Assembly (NCBI RefSeq): GCF_020283565.1
Contig: NC_060063.1
Location: forward strand, 50,149,726 to 50,213,725
DNA length: 64,000 nucleotides
Source of the DNA: Trifolium pratense
Taxonomy: Eukaryota; Streptophyta; Magnoliopsida; Fabales; Fabaceae
Direction: 5' to 3'
In this document: piece by piece, positions 1 to 12,318 of the stretch
Numbering within the stretch: the stretch's first letter is position 1
Layout of the letters: each line of letters begins with the position of its first letter
The notes under the pieces: model-generated
Seen by the model: only the letters and a program-made list of their open reading frames with translations
What the model was told of the DNA's origin: nothing
Database searches by the model: none
Translations under genes and position numbers: made by a program

Positions 1-928
1 ATCCATGAGGGGTAAAAGGCAATTGGTACCACATGCATTAGTCGTGTCTAGGGATGACATGACATTGGATAATTGGCATTAGATGCATTAGGGTAAAATG
101 CACATGTATTTGATAATTGTTATGTGACAATATCTGAGTGGATTGTAATGTGTTTTCCGTATGTGTTAAGCTTTGGTATTTACTAATTGTTTAATACTGT
201 GATTGTTGCCATGTCTTGGTATATGAGCAGAGTCCGTCATGACTATAAAATGAACAAGTGTAGAGTCCGTCATGACTATAAAATGAACAAGTGTAGAGTC
301 CGTCATGACTATAAAATGAACAAGTGTAGAGTCCGTCATGACTATAAAATGAACACTTTGGTAGTGTCCGAGAAGACGTGAAACTATATGATTGGTGTGT
401 TTGTAAATGAATGATTAATTGGTAGTCGTATTTGACGATGTATGTGCGTGAGTTAGAAATGTATGATAGCGTGTGAAGTGTGTAGTATACTACTCACACT
501 TATATTTATGTTTATGTTTTCTAACTCTCTGCTTTGTGTTAATTGCTGGACCTTTGGGGGTCCAGGTTGACAGGTAATGTGTTAGCCTCGTCCGAGTGCA
601 ATGGTGAAGCTCTGCTCTTATTGAGACACGGGAAAAAGGGGTTTTTATATGTATATGCATGTAGTCCTCTTAGTATACTCTGTTGGTCTTAAGCTTTCAT
701 TTGAAAAGTATCCGTTTGTATAACTAATAACGCATCGTTCGATGCGAGGTTTTGTTTTTAGTTCATTCGAATATTTTACTAGATAAATGTATTAGTATTA
801 TCTTTGAATGAAGTTTGTGATATTCAAACCAACGCTTTATAAATCAGATTTTCAATTTTTCCGCTGCGTATTTTCGAAAAAGATTTTATAAAGGCAGAGA
901 TAATTAAATAACGGGTTTGGGTGTTACA
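1..928 (+). mobile_element. 3' part of a chromovirus LTR (window edge)
   Basis: The segment ends in GGGTTTGGGTGTTACA, the same terminus as the LTR at 23766-25799. It shares with that LTR a run of recognisable blocks: the GGTACCACATGCATTAG block, the tightly linked GGACC...GGGGGTCCAG block and the CCGTGTC/ACACGGG block. No primer-binding site follows the end, so it is a 3' or solo LTR whose start lies outside the window. It is more diverged from the other copies than they are from each other. Confidence 0.8.
231..355 (+). repeat. 33 bp tandem repeat in the LTR, about 3.8 copies
   Basis: The unit starts AGTCCGTCATGACTATAAAA and repeats at 231, 264, 297 and 330. The first three units read as identical. 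The internal TCATGA is palindromic. The same motif occurs about 1.7 times in the G1 LTRs (near 13005-13055 and 18710-18755), so the copy number varies between members of the family. Confidence 0.9.
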
Positions 929-1968
929 AAACCTCCCCTTATCGGGCTGTGCCCCAAATGTCGGGCACGAGGATAATTGGGCCAGCTCTCGGCCCAGTCC
1001 AGAACATGTTCAATGGAAGCCGTAAGTTCTCTCCTTTTAGCTCTTGTTTATCTTCTTCTTTTTCGTATTTTTGCACAGGTTTATGTTCTCCTCCATCATG
1101 GACAAGTTACAACTGAAAATGAAAGACGTATAAGCATCAACAAGGTTGCTTTGTTTATGACTCAACTCAATCGATGTTTACTTAAAAAAAAAAAACTTGA
1201 ATAAAGAGAAAATAAAATAAACAGTGATGTATCAATGATCCTTATCATATCTTGTGAAGGAATATCGAAGACAACACTTGTGGAGGAGAAAGATGTTTTT
1301 GTGGGGATTGGAAACTGTTGGAACAAAGTTCATATTGGTGTGTGAATTGAAAATAAAATTGAGTCCCTTATCGGATACTAAAACATACTAATGTGTTGTA
1401 GCATACTAGTGTGTATTTTGAGGAAATAAATAAATAAAGTTTATTATGATTTATTTTCCATCAATTTATAACCGTTGAGTTTATGGGACAATAACTCTAA
1501 TTTATAGCTACATAAAATAGAGACCCATACTCTTTTTATATATGCTCAGCCGCTGCTACTCAATTAAAAAGAGATAAAGATAAAAAAAAAAGAAAAAAAA
1601 AAGAAGGGGGTTTTTACGTTTGATAGAAGATGGTCATGCTTCTAAGTTTTATTTTTTCAAGCAAAAGTCAATTGCAAAAGGCTGCTGCACTTGAGCTTCT
1701 CATACTTGGTAATGGTAACCCATCTTATAAATTATTGTATGAGAATGTGGAACATCACAACATGAATGCGGTAAGATATGTTTATTTACTTATATATCTT
1801 TATAATCTTTGCCGGGAGTGAATTCTTGTTCAATTTTCTTCATGAAAATATTTGAATACATGATATACTAGTGTCATGCGTGTTTCATCATGTCTATTTG
1901 ATTAATTCATTTATTACCATGCTGCTGAGATGAATATAGTTAAAATGATTGCTCATGTGATGAATTTT

Positions 1969-2002
<34 letters not shown>

Positions 2003-2424
2003 TGATATAAAGTGGAGATTTGATATATGCTAGTTTGTTTTTTCTCTATATTCATTCCAAACCAATTTTATTTAAGTTCTAGGATTATGAGATGATCTGA
2101 ATCACTAGTGTTGCAATAGTTGATGAATATTTGCTTGTAATTGTTTTTTCATCTTAAGACAATTAAGGAATTCTTTGAATTTTATTTGACTAATACTCTT
2201 TACAGTATTGTTTTTAACGAACAGGAATAATATAATTAAACTTTGATTTCTTTATTTGATTATGCAAGATTAGAAAGATTTGTATCATGTTTTGTTCCTA
2301 ATTGTTTATAGAAAACAATGTTTATTCTATGTATTATTATGTGATACTAATAATATTATTATTATTATTATTAGTGTTAATTAATTTGTTTAAGAGTGAT
2401 GAAAGTATTACTAGTTCCTTCAAA
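929..2424. other. Unassigned AT-rich DNA
   Basis: I see no recognisable gene or element boundary here. There are two short open frames (977-1204 and 1630-1821). The second ends at a GTAAGA that could be a splice donor, but its product is unrecognised. Simple repeats lie at 1971-1998 (TA) and 2353-2372 (ATT). Confidence 0.5.
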
Positions 2425-2743
2425 TAAAGAATGGTCTTAGTATCATAATCCCTTTGATTTAAAATTGGTCTTAGTACCATATTGGAATGACCTTAGTGTC
2501 ATTATATTGATGATTGATATTGTAGTATCATCAATGCATGTGGTATTGTAGTACCACATGTGGTATAGTAGTACCGTTGATTCATAGATTGATGTTGTAG
2601 CATCAATTTGAGTGGTATTTGTAGCACCACTGAATCACCGATGAATAATAGATTGATGTCATAGAATCAATTCGAGTGGTATTGTAGTACCATTCATGAA
2701 GGTGTATTCTTTGACCGATTTCTACCGTGCAGTAGAAAATCGG
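2425..2743. repeat. Array of about ten short hairpins with a constant loop
   Basis: Consecutive inverted repeats share a TTGTAG or CTTAGT core but differ in stem. Examples are CATGTGGTA/TACCACATG at 2537-2560, TTGATG/CATCAA at 2589-2606, and GAGTGGTA/TACCATTC at 2674-2695 (one G-U pair). The array closes with a longer imperfect hairpin at 2715-2743 (CCGATTTCTAC against GTAGAAAATCGG). No open frame explains the pattern. It may be the leader of a decayed retroelement, by analogy with the array at 55784-57526; that is an inference. Confidence 0.7.
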
Positions 2744-2856
2744 TATACAGTTATAACTGAGCTGTTTTATCCTAGGGACGACGTGGTTGATAGTCTGCTT
2801 GCACAATTTTGGGCAGTGCCACGAAACGTCTTAAAGAGAGCGACCTAGTCCGCGAC

Positions 2857-5800
2857 TGTAACACCTCGTTTTTCAAAGCATAAAAAGGGGTATTATTTTT
2901 TTTTTTTAAAAAAATCAACACGCTTAAATAAAATGGCGCGCGTGAACGCCCGCAGCTATCTCGGCAATTCGTCATTCAATAGAAAATAAATATAACATCA
3001 ACACATTATATTACAGGGCTTCCTCGAAGCAAAGTGTGTACCTGAATAATTTACATACAGCGGATACATTAAGTTCATCAACCAAAAGACACGAGTTATG
3101 AACCGAATATATCACAAGGCCAAAAGGCACTAAACATGTCTGAGTATAATATACAGTCATCCATAAAATCCTAGGCCCTAAGCCTAATCAAAATGTAGCC
3201 TAACCAAGTGCTACTCTCTACTCTCCGGCATAATCCACGAAGTCCTCGCCATCCTCACGACCAACGGCCTCATGTGGCACTCCATCATCTAAGGTGGGGG
3301 ATAACCCGTTCACGTATCACATACAAACAAGCAAGGGTCACCAACTGGAAACACATATACAAATACCAAACAAACAAATACCAACGGAGAAAGCTCTTTA
3401 AACACATAGACATTCCCACCAACGGGCTCATATAAACCAAAGCATAAAAGCCTAATGCAAACCTCTAATGCAATGAATGCGACAACCCCCACTGGTCTCG
3501 CTAACCTCTAACACAACAAATGCGACGACCGCCACTGGTCTCACACACCCAAACACTCGTACAAAAATTAATACAATCCACAAGGATTAAGGTGGATCCA
3601 CTCCCGCAATCACACCCCATGGTCCACTCCCGCAACCATGTTCCTACTAAAAAGTTAATCAATAAAATCTCGAAGGATTTAAGGTGGATCCACTCCCGCA
3701 ATCACACCCCATGGTCCACTCCCGCAACCACGTACTGAGGATCAATAAAACCACGAAGGGTTAAGGTGGATTCACTCCCGCAATCGCACCTCATGGTCCA
3801 CTCCCGCAACCAAGTATTGAACTCAATAAAACCCCGCAAAAATTAAGGTGGATCCACTCCCGCAATCACACCTCGTGGCCCACCCCCGCAACCACGTATT
3901 GAACTCAACAAGAATCCCGTAGGATTAAGGTGGATCCACTCCCGCAATCACACCTCGTAAAATCCCTCAAACATTTGGGTGGATCCGCTCCCGCAATCAC
4001 AACCCGGGGTCCACTCCCGCAACCACCTCTTACCATGGACGCATGAGCATACGATACCCTTATCTATACCAATGCAACAACAATACATATATTATCACAA
4101 TCATATGTAATCTCCCAACAAGCATGTCAACACATATATTTCATCAAATACTATGTCAGACAAGTAACCTCATGTATTCATCACGAACTCATATCGAGAA
4201 TACATAATACAAACATGCCAAGCACTCACAAATAGTGCACAAACAAACACACAAAGCATTCACAACAACAAGCATACAACTACGCTATCGACGGAATTTA
4301 ATACGGAAGTAAGAAGGTGCCCTTACCTCGGCAAGCTTCCAAACAAATACGTTCTCGCACTATTCTACGCTTTCTCGCTTCCTAAAAATAAGGAGCGGAC
4401 AATGAATAAGTTTCTCCCAAAATATCTTAACGAAACTAAACCTATCAACAAAGGTCTAGAGGTGTCTAAGGCACTTCCTAACACTCTCGGATATTATTTC
4501 CGAGTCCTCCCCATAGTGATTAAAAATTCTCGAAGTTAAATACACTATTTTTCACAAACAAACACATTTTCGTTTTCCAAGCATACCATTGCTCTCTATG
4601 GTTTTAAACTTCAAAGGACACTTTCATACACTACCAAAACACTTGAAAACAACCTAAAAATTTTACGAAAATATCTCGACAAAATAATCGAGTTTTTCTT
4701 GCGTCATAAGTTTCAAGTTTTTCTTTTCAAATACAACCCTATAATCATATTTTCAACCACCTATGATCATTTCATCAAAGCATGATCATTTTTCCCAAAT
4801 TGTGGACTTAGAAAATTTTTAGAAATCCTCCCATTTTTCCCTTTAGGTGCTGCCCCCAAAAATGAAAAACCCACTTCCGCTCAAAATTTTTCGCTTACGA
4901 GGGCATGGTAATATCCCATAATACCCCCGAGTTACTAATCCAAGCCCCAAAAAATTTTCCGGGCCAAGCCTCAAATTTCGAAAATTCAATTTTTGGTTCT
5001 TTAACACACAAACAACACTAAAACCATTTTTTTTCCAAAAATTTTTGCATGGTAATTCGCCCTAGGCCACCATTGTGCCTCCCTCAAAGCCCTAACAACT
5101 TTTGAAACCTCTACCACACTTTTCCGAAATTTCTCATGACCAAAAGTTTTCAAAATAAGGACCACACTCAAAATTTTCCCAATGCAAAGTCCTAGCAAGC
5201 CTCTATGAGTCCACAAGTCTATGAAATTGATCAACCAATTCATTTTGAGGGTCAAAACAAGAATTTCTAAAAATTTGTTCATAAAGTCCTCAAGAACACA
5301 CACAAAAATATTTTTCCTTGTTTCACAAAATCAAAGCCATTTTCTAACATCCATTTCCCTACAATGTTCATAAACAACACCAAAAATAAAAGCACAACAC
5401 AAGTTTTCAAAGTTATGAGCATTTTAAATCAATTTTTCAAACCCTAACAAAAGATTTTGTGAAAACTTTAATCACTATGGAAATCAACACAAGCTAAGCT
5501 TAAACAAGCTAGTCTACCACTCTTAAACACTTCCATGGAACCAAACTAACCAAAGCTAGATTTCTATAATTTTTCCTCAAGAACATATTCATGACAAATC
5601 CTAAAATCTATGTGTTTATACCAACAAAAGAAAGGAGGAGGTTAGTTACCTTAAGTGAAGTGATTTCCTAGCAAGTTCCTATGATCCAACAAGCAAAATC
5701 CAAGCAAGAATGATGATGAAATGAGTTTTTCAATGGAGATAGTGTGAGTGAGAGAGAGCAGCCGAGTGAGAGAGAGAGGAAGGAGTGTTTTGTGAATTTT

Positions 5801-6442
5801 TCTTAAGTGCACAAGTGCCACAAAAGTCCCCTATGACTTTGGTCTTGCTAACTCTTGACCATTGGATCAAAAGCAAAGTCTCTAGATCAAATCCTAGCCA
5901 TTCATTCCACTTTCATAAATATCTAGATATTTCCTTTTCACGCCCCACAGCTCTCGCGCGCCACGACGAACAAAACTCATGAAAACAGAAAACTTACGGA
6001 ACGAAAGTCCGTCTTAAAATATTTCCAAAACTTATCGCCGAATCTTTTTCTGCGACTGTAATTTTCTTCCACACTCTTGAAAATTATTCTCATGACATAT
6101 CCTAACTCGCGCAGATATATAAAACTTCCACCCAAAATTTTACTGAATTCAGAAACCGTAAAATTTTACGTCAGCGGGTAAAATTTCCTACGCGTTTTTC
6201 CAAAAACGAGAATAATCCAAAACTCGTCATTCTGAATTCATAGAAACCTTCTCATTCATGAAAGAGGATCACAGACCAAAAGTCTGTGCCTTTCCAACGC
6301 ACGAGCACAAAACAAACCCTAACTCAGCAAAGATGCTGTTGTTACAACGGAACTTACGAAATAACTTAACGAAAACCCTAAAATCTCTTAGTCAATAATT
6401 ATTTTCCTTACACAAAAGTACTGTGTAATTACGGGTCTTACA
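2857..6442 (-). mobile_element. Solo LTR, 3.6 kb, Ty3/gypsy (probably chromovirus)
   Basis: The + strand reads TGTAACACCTCG...GGGTCTTACA, so in the minus sense the LTR starts TGTAAGACCCG and ends GTGTTACA. It is flanked on both sides by GCGAC (2852-2856 and 6443-6447), a perfect 5 bp TSD. There is no internal region, PBS or PPT, so this is the product of LTR-LTR recombination. No coding sequence is apparent; frames such as 5001-5303 are incidental. Confidence 0.88.
3589..4030. repeat. Minisatellite inside the solo LTR, about 6 units of 55-95 bp
   Basis: Units begin GGTGGATCCACTCCCGCAAT and recur near 3589, 3683, 3764, 3846, 3925 and 3978. Within most units a second half, GGTCCACTCCCGCAACCA, repeats the CCACTCCCGCAA core, so the core appears about a dozen times. 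Unit length varies because the linker between cores is variable. Confidence 0.85.
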
Positions 6443-6495
6443 GCGACTCAACCCAGTAATCTCTTCGATGGATAAAAATTATTTTTAACTGTTTT
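6443..6495. other. Short spacer between the solo LTR and C1
   Basis: This is the continuation of the DNA into which the 2857-6442 element inserted (its GCGAC repeat starts here). The five bases GTTTT at 6491-6495 are the candidate 5' target duplication of C1; its 3' partner is lost. Confidence 0.4.
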
Positions 6496-7571
6496 TGTTG
6501 GAACAAAATTGATTTAAATATGTTTGCCCCTAAAATCTATTAAGGTTTTGATGATAACAAAGTATTAATGTATAATTGGAGATACTAAAAATTTATTTTA
6601 AGTGTGCAGAACTTGGATACAGACAAGCTCTGAAGAAGATTCAGAAGTTAAGCTCTCGGAGTTTCGCAAGAACTCAGAAGATAAGAATCTTCAGAAGTTA
6701 TATGTGTCAGAGGATGAAGACATCAGAACTTGTTAAAGTCTGAAGTGAATCAAACTCTGATATATATATCTTGGATTGTGTGAAGATTCGTATTTGAAGG
6801 TCAACTCTCTTATCAATGAAGAAAAGGACCTCTCAACCTTGATCAGAACAGCTACTTACATTTTGTCTGTCCACAAGGGAGAACGTGACTTGTCTGACTT
6901 CTTAGCTGAATAAGGAAAGTTTTCTTTGCACATGGTCAAAGTTGCTGAAACTCTTACTCAGTTTTAGAAACGACCAAACTCCATCAAGACAGATGCATGA
7001 AGACAAAAGGTTATCTTCAACAATGGTCATATTTGCAACGACTCCTTCTCAGCTATATATATACTAGAAGAATTAGATTGCAAATAACAACAATTACAAC
7101 ACGCGCTCGAACAATTTCTCATTTGCGAATACAAGCTCTAAACCTCTGAACTATTGATTTTCACTCTTAGTCCAAATACTCTGTAGTTTTATATACTCAC
7201 TGTATTTGATATTAAAGGTTCTCTTAAGAGCATTTGTATTACAATCAACGAACTTTATTTACTTTGTTAGATTCAGAAGTCTCTTGCTTGTGTGCTTAAG
7301 CATTATGGTGAAGTCTCTTGCTTGTGTGCTTGAGCAATTGTAATCTTGTGTGATTATAGTGAAATCCCTTGGAAGTGCAAGGGGACTGGACTACTCTCAT
7401 TTTGTGAGAGGAACCAGTATAAATCTGTTGTGTGCTCGTCTCTCTCCTTGATCTTGTTTATTAATTGTGACTTTATCCGCTGCTATCTTAGTTAAGTTGA
7501 GAACTTTGAAAAAGTTTTAAACTTGGCTAAAACACAATTCAACCCCCCCTTTTTGTGTTTTCACACCTTCA
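6496..7571 (+). mobile_element. 5' LTR of Sirevirus C1
   Basis: It begins TGTTGGAACAAAATTG and ends ACACCTTCA, immediately before a tRNA-iMet type primer-binding site. At 1076 bp it is in the usual range for Sirevirus LTRs. No matching 3' LTR is present in the window, because the downstream half of C1 was lost when M1 inserted or afterwards. Confidence 0.85.
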
Positions 7572-7573
7572 AT

Positions 7574-7585
7574 TGGTATCAGAGC
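7574..7585 (+). other. Primer-binding site of C1
   Basis: TGGTATCAGAGC is complementary to the 3' end of plant initiator-methionine tRNA and lies two bases after the LTR end, the standard minus-strand priming position. Confidence 0.9.
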
Positions 7586-7600
7586 TCTTGTGAAAACATT

Positions 7601-9352
7601 ATGTCTGGAGGAGATGAAAGTACTAGAACTGGTGAAAACAGTTCTGGTAGAGCTGGAGCTGCCTTTGGTCATGACTATTTGAATAATGAATCATATGAAC
7701 ACAGTGGCAATAGAAAAGCCCCTGTATTCAATGGTGATGCTTCATTATTTGAATGGTGGAAGGAAAGACTTTACAGTAATATCACTGCTATTGATCATGA
7801 GTTGTGGGATTTGGTTGAGTTGGGAGCAACTTTCGAAAACTTGAATGAACATGGAAGGTTGTCCATTGAGCATAGAAAGTTACTTACACCAGCTAACCTA
7901 AAACTCTATACTAAGCATCATAGAGTAAAGGATATTGTTGTTGGTGCTATAAGGCATGAGGATTATGTCAGGATTGAGAACAAATCCTCTGCTAAATCCA
8001 TTTTTGATTCTATGTGCGCAACTTATGATGGCAATGAGAAAGTTCAAGAGGCTAAGGCTAGTCTTTTGATAAGACAGTATGAACTTTTCACCATGAAACA
8101 AGATGAAGATATTGAAAGCATGTTCACAAGGTTTCAAACTCTTGTATCTGGTCTCAAAGTTCTGAAGAGAAGTTACACCACCTATGACCATGTTCAGAAG
8201 ATTCTGAGAAGTCTTCCTCTTGCATGGAGACCCAAAGTCACTGCAATTGAGGAAGCTCAAAATCTCAAGACTCTGAATCTTGAGGCTCTGATAAGCAATC
8301 TCAGAAGCCATGAGATGGTTCTGGATGCTGACTCAGAAACTAAGAAGAAGTCCAAGTCTGTGGCTTTACAGTTAACTAGGATTTCTTCCAAAGCTCTTAA
8401 GACTCAGCTTCTTGACATTGAGGAGGAATCTTCTGCAGATGGTCAAGAGGAAGAGATGGGTGAAGATGAGTTTGCTCTGTTCACCAAGTTTCAATAGTGG
8501 AACGGATTCAACAAAAAGAATTTCAGAGGAAATAACTCAAGGAATTTTGTGAGCAAGAAAGAAGAACAAAAGAATTGCTTCAACTGTAAGAAGCCAGGAC
8601 ATTTCATTGCTGATTGTCCAGAGATGTCTTCAAAAGACAAGAGTAAAAGGTACAGCTCAAAGAAGCAACAATTCAAAAGTAAGCTGAAGAAGAGTCTGAT
8701 GGCTACATTTGAAGAGCTATCATCTGAAGAAGAAGTTGAAGAGGATGAAGAAGCCAATCTAGCTCTTATGGCCTCAACAGATTCAGATATAGACTCAGAT
8801 GATGAGCCAGAATCAGATTCAGAAGTTGCTGATGAGGTATTCTCTGACTGCTCCAAAACTCAACTTATAACTGCGCTTAACAAAGTAATTGAGAAACATC
8901 TCAGAGTGTTAAGCAAACAAAAGAATTTACAGGAAAAGCTTAATACTCTGAGTGAACAGGAAAGTCACTTTCAAGGTTTATATCAGCAAACTCTTAACAG
9001 ATTAACTGATCTTGAAAAGGGCTGTGCTGTTTGCCACAAACCCATTGATGAGCAGGAAATGGCTCTTCAACAGTTTGTGCATCTCAACCTTGGGAAGAGC
9101 AAGGCTGCCAATTTAGTTTACAATGTCATGAGACATCGTGGAGAGGGAGTTGGCTATGAATATGGTAGAACATATTCAAAGCTAAAAACCTATCCCAAAA
9201 AGGTTGGAAAATCTTGGGTCTACTATGTTGTACCCCAAAGTGAAGAGGGGAAGAACTTTGGTGCTTTGGGGAATGAGACTGATGATCTAAAAGATTTTGA
9301 AGCTGATAGCTCAGAGGAACCAAGTTCCTCAGGTTCTGAAAAGATGTTCTGA
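7601..9352 (+). pseudogene. gag: C1 gag (capsid and zinc knuckle), one in-frame stop
   Basis: This is the capsid/nucleocapsid polyprotein of a Ty1/copia Sirevirus. The start at 7601 (MSGGDES) is the first ATG after the PBS; the open frame runs back into the LTR but would not be translated from there. The N-terminal half is a copia gag domain (FEWWKERLYSNITAIDHELW, then LLIRQYELFTMKQDEDIESM). The frame stops at TAG 8495-8497 and continues in the same frame after it, consistent with CAG to TAG. After that come a CCHC knuckle (CFNCKKPGHFIADC, about 8579) and an acidic stretch. It ends at 9350-9352, where the reading frame shifts by -1. Confidence 0.88.
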
Positions 9353-9798
9353 ACACTTCAAAATCTGTAGCCTCAACTTCTGAAACCAAAGGAATTTCAG
9401 TACCTGAAGCAAATCAGCCTAAAAACTCAAGGTTTTATAAAAGAAAAGAGTCAAATCTCAGACCCCAGAAGCAACACAAAACTAAGGTTATTTATGACTC
9501 TAGAATTAGAAGATACAATCAATCAAATCAATGGATTGGTGATCAATATAAATTTTGGAATCATAAACAATTTAAGTCTTGGAATAATAACAATCTTCAA
9601 ACTAAGCAAAAATTTCAAAAAGGTTATTATTCCAAAACAAAGTCCTTTTCTAATGTTCAACAGCATGACAAGCATTTAAGAACTAACAAATCTGGACCCA
9701 TAAGCAAATGGGTACCAAAAACTGAAATCATGTATCATTCAGATTTACCATCTAGGAAAGGCTATGTCCTACCTAGGATGTGGAAACAAGTTCGATGC
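9353..9798 (+). pseudogene. C1 gag-PR linker, frame-shifted
   Basis: From 9352 the frame used upstream closes, but a -1 frame stays open up to the solo LTR at 9799. It encodes a basic, Asn/Gln-rich linker that includes the SKWVPKTE motif, which commonly precedes protease in Sirevirus polyproteins. After excision of the solo LTR and one GATGC copy the frame continues at 10783, so the LTR arrived in an otherwise readable linker. Confidence 0.7.
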
Positions 9799-10777
9799 TG
9801 AAATCTGGCACGCAGTGAACACAATGCTGCACAAGATGCTATAGCATATGTTGCAGCAAGACAGGCGCTGAATAAAATAAAGCAATAAACGACAGAATAA
9901 TAAATAACACAGATCGTTTGTTAACCCAGTTCAGTGCAACGTCACCTACTCAGGGGGATACCAATCCAGGAATGAATCCACTATAATAGCTCTAGTTCAA
10001 AGCCCTCGACCAACACCCGGTACTTGACTTATCGCTAGACACTACCCGTGCAATCCTATCTAAGAACCTCTTAGATAATGAGACCCCGTCCCAAATTCCC
10101 TCTAACAACACGTACCATGTTGCTGTCAATAATAATAATCAAGATGGAGTCACTCTCCTAGAAACTAGACCACACTCTTGCTTAAAAGCTTATGAGTGAA
10201 TCACACACACTAACTCCGTGCTTCAAAGCTTAGGAGTAGCTTACAACAAACAATAAAAACACAGTCCTAAACTTGCATCAAAGTGACACAAGAAAGGCTG
10301 ACAAAAGACACAAACTCTAAACCTTAAAAACTCACACTTTGTAAAAAACACGGTTTAGAATACATGAGAATAATAGCTTGAGGCTTCACATATTTATAGT
10401 CTTCAATTGTCTTGATGGGCAAGTTAGGTCTTCAGACAAATACAGCTGTAGGAATTACGGCCAACCCTAGATTATTTCCAGAAATATAATTCATGTTGTA
10501 CCAAACAAAAAAAAAACGCAAAAATATAATATAATTATATTTTTGTTTTAAATAACATTCCTTCAGCCGACTTTAATAAAATTTGTTGAGCAAGGCTCGT
10601 TTTGCCCAGACGCACGTGCCTGAATATATAATTGAAGCAAATCTTGACTCAGATTTGAAATAAAAATTCTGCACGAAAAACAGAGCATCAGGATGCTGTA
10701 CTATAATGCTACAGCACCTCAGTCCAGCATCTGGCTGGTTGGCTTTTGCAAAAATGTAGCCAATCAAAACACCAACA
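9799..10777 (-). mobile_element. Solo LTR of the C2 Sirevirus family
   Basis: On the minus strand it runs from TGTTGGTGTTTTGATTGG to GTGCCAGATTTCA, matching the 993 bp C2 LTR along its length. It is flanked by GATGC at 9794-9798 and 10778-10782, a perfect 5 bp TSD. It is a clean solo LTR of 979 bp inserted in C1. Confidence 0.92.
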
Positions 10778-10782
10778 GATGC

Positions 10783-10920
10783 AAAGGAAGAAAAGCATAT
10801 GTCTTAGACATATGGCTTACAAGTTCTCAAGCTTGCAGTCAAAACTTGAGAAAAGAAGAAGAGGAGTACTGGGATGATTTTATTATTAACTACGATGAAG
10901 AGTTTTATCGCAATGATTAA
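10783..10920 (+). pseudogene. C1 gag-PR linker, continuation
   Basis: This continues the frame interrupted by the solo LTR and runs to a TAA at 10918-10920. It encodes an acidic segment (EEEEYWDDFIINYDEEFY). The protease frame starts three bases later in a different phase, so at least one more frameshift separates linker and protease. Confidence 0.6.
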
Positions 10921-10922
10921 AG

Positions 10923-12073
10923 TTGTTTATCATACAGCTCACCACTCAAGGAGGAATCATGAATCATTCATGGTATCTGGACAGTGGATGCTCAAGGCAT
11001 ATGACTGGTGAAAAACGACTATTTTCAAAGCTTACTCTCAAAGATGGAGGGTCTGTTGGTTTTGGTGGTAACCAAAAAGGGAAAATCATAGGTACAGGTA
11101 CAGTTGGTAATTCTTCTTTGTCTATTAATGATGTTTGGCTGGTAGATGGACTTAAACATAACCTATTGAGCATAAGTCAATTTTGCGACAATGGTTATGT
11201 AGTTGTTTTTGATAAGGAATCATGTACCGTATCTAAACAATCTGACAAATCCATAGTATTCAAAGGGATGAGAAAGAACAATGTTTATAAAATTAATCTT
11301 TCTGACTTGAATGAACAAAAAGTGGTTTGTCTTCTGACATTGAGTGAAGAAAAATGGATCTGGCATAAGAGGTTAGCCCATGCTAATTGGAGGTTAATCT
11401 CTAAGCTTAGCAAGCTTGACCTTGTCAGAGGTTTACCAAAAATTAAATATCACTCAAACACACTTTGTGGTCCATGCCAAAAAGGAAAGATTACTAAATC
11501 CTCTTTTAAACCTAAGAACATTGTCTCTACCTCAAGACCATTGGAACTTCTTCACATTGATTTGTTTGGGCCAGTTAACACTACCTCTATCAATGGTAAG
11601 AAGTATGGATTAGTAATTGTGGATGATTACAGCAGGTGGACTTGGGTGAAATTCCTAAGAACTAAAAATGAAGCTTATGTTGAGTTTAGCATCTTCTGCA
11701 AACAAATTCAAAATGAAAAAGGCTACACCATTTTAAAAGTTAGAAGTGATCATGGTGGGGAGTTTGAAAATGAACCTTTTTAAAACCTTTTGTGAAAAAT
11801 ATGGCATATTGCATGAATTCTCTTCTCCTAGAACTCCTCAACAAAATGGGGTTGTTGAAAGGAAGAATAGAACTCTGCAAGAAATGGCCAAAACCATGAT
11901 GCACGAAACAAAAGTAGCAAAGTTTTTATGGGCAGAAGCTGTAAACACAACATGTTATGTTCAAAATAGAATCTATATCAGATCTAAGTTGAACAAAACA
12001 GCTTATGAGTTGTTCAAGGGAAGAAAACCTGACATTTCTTATTTTCATCAGTTTGGATGTACTTGTTACATTT
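10923..12073 (+). pseudogene. pol: C1 pol: protease and integrase, frame-shifted and truncated
   Basis: An aspartic protease ([16 protein letters not shown] active site, about 10968) leads into the GAG-pre-integrase zinc region (HKRLAHANW...CGPCQKGK). The integrase core follows: the first catalytic Asp in LLHIDLFGP, then VDDYSRWTW, with the second Asp in RSDHGGEFEN. A one-base frameshift near 11780 closes this frame (TAA 11781-11783). The continuation in frame +1 carries [17 protein letters not shown] with the catalytic Glu. Homology stops at 12073 in the integrase C-terminal region (FHQFGCTCYIL), exactly where M1's LTR begins. No RT or RNase H of C1 was found further on. Confidence 0.88.
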
Positions 12074-12318
12074 TGAAATTCTGGTATAGCAGAACCAGAT
12101 GTTGTATAGAATGTCGAGACATCTGGTCTGACATGAATAACACGGCAAGGCATATAACATTAAAAACGGATACTGAGGCATAATGTTTGATCAGATGTTC
12201 CAACATTCAACTTAAAGAGAATGCCGTACTTCATGTTGGAACATCTTACGAAACATAATAAAATCAACAAGTAAATAAACTGCACAGGAAATTGTTAACC
12301 CAGTTCAGCCAACCTGCG

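Noticed and set aside
1630..1821. Possible host exon ending at a GTAAGA splice donor
   Set aside because: Single short frame with no recognised product, acceptor or neighbouring exon.
3520..3738. Open frame over the minisatellite in the solo LTR
   Set aside because: Artefact of a repeat free of stops in one phase.
9126..9389. Minus frame across C1 gag
   Set aside because: Overlaps the recognised gag frame and has no domain.
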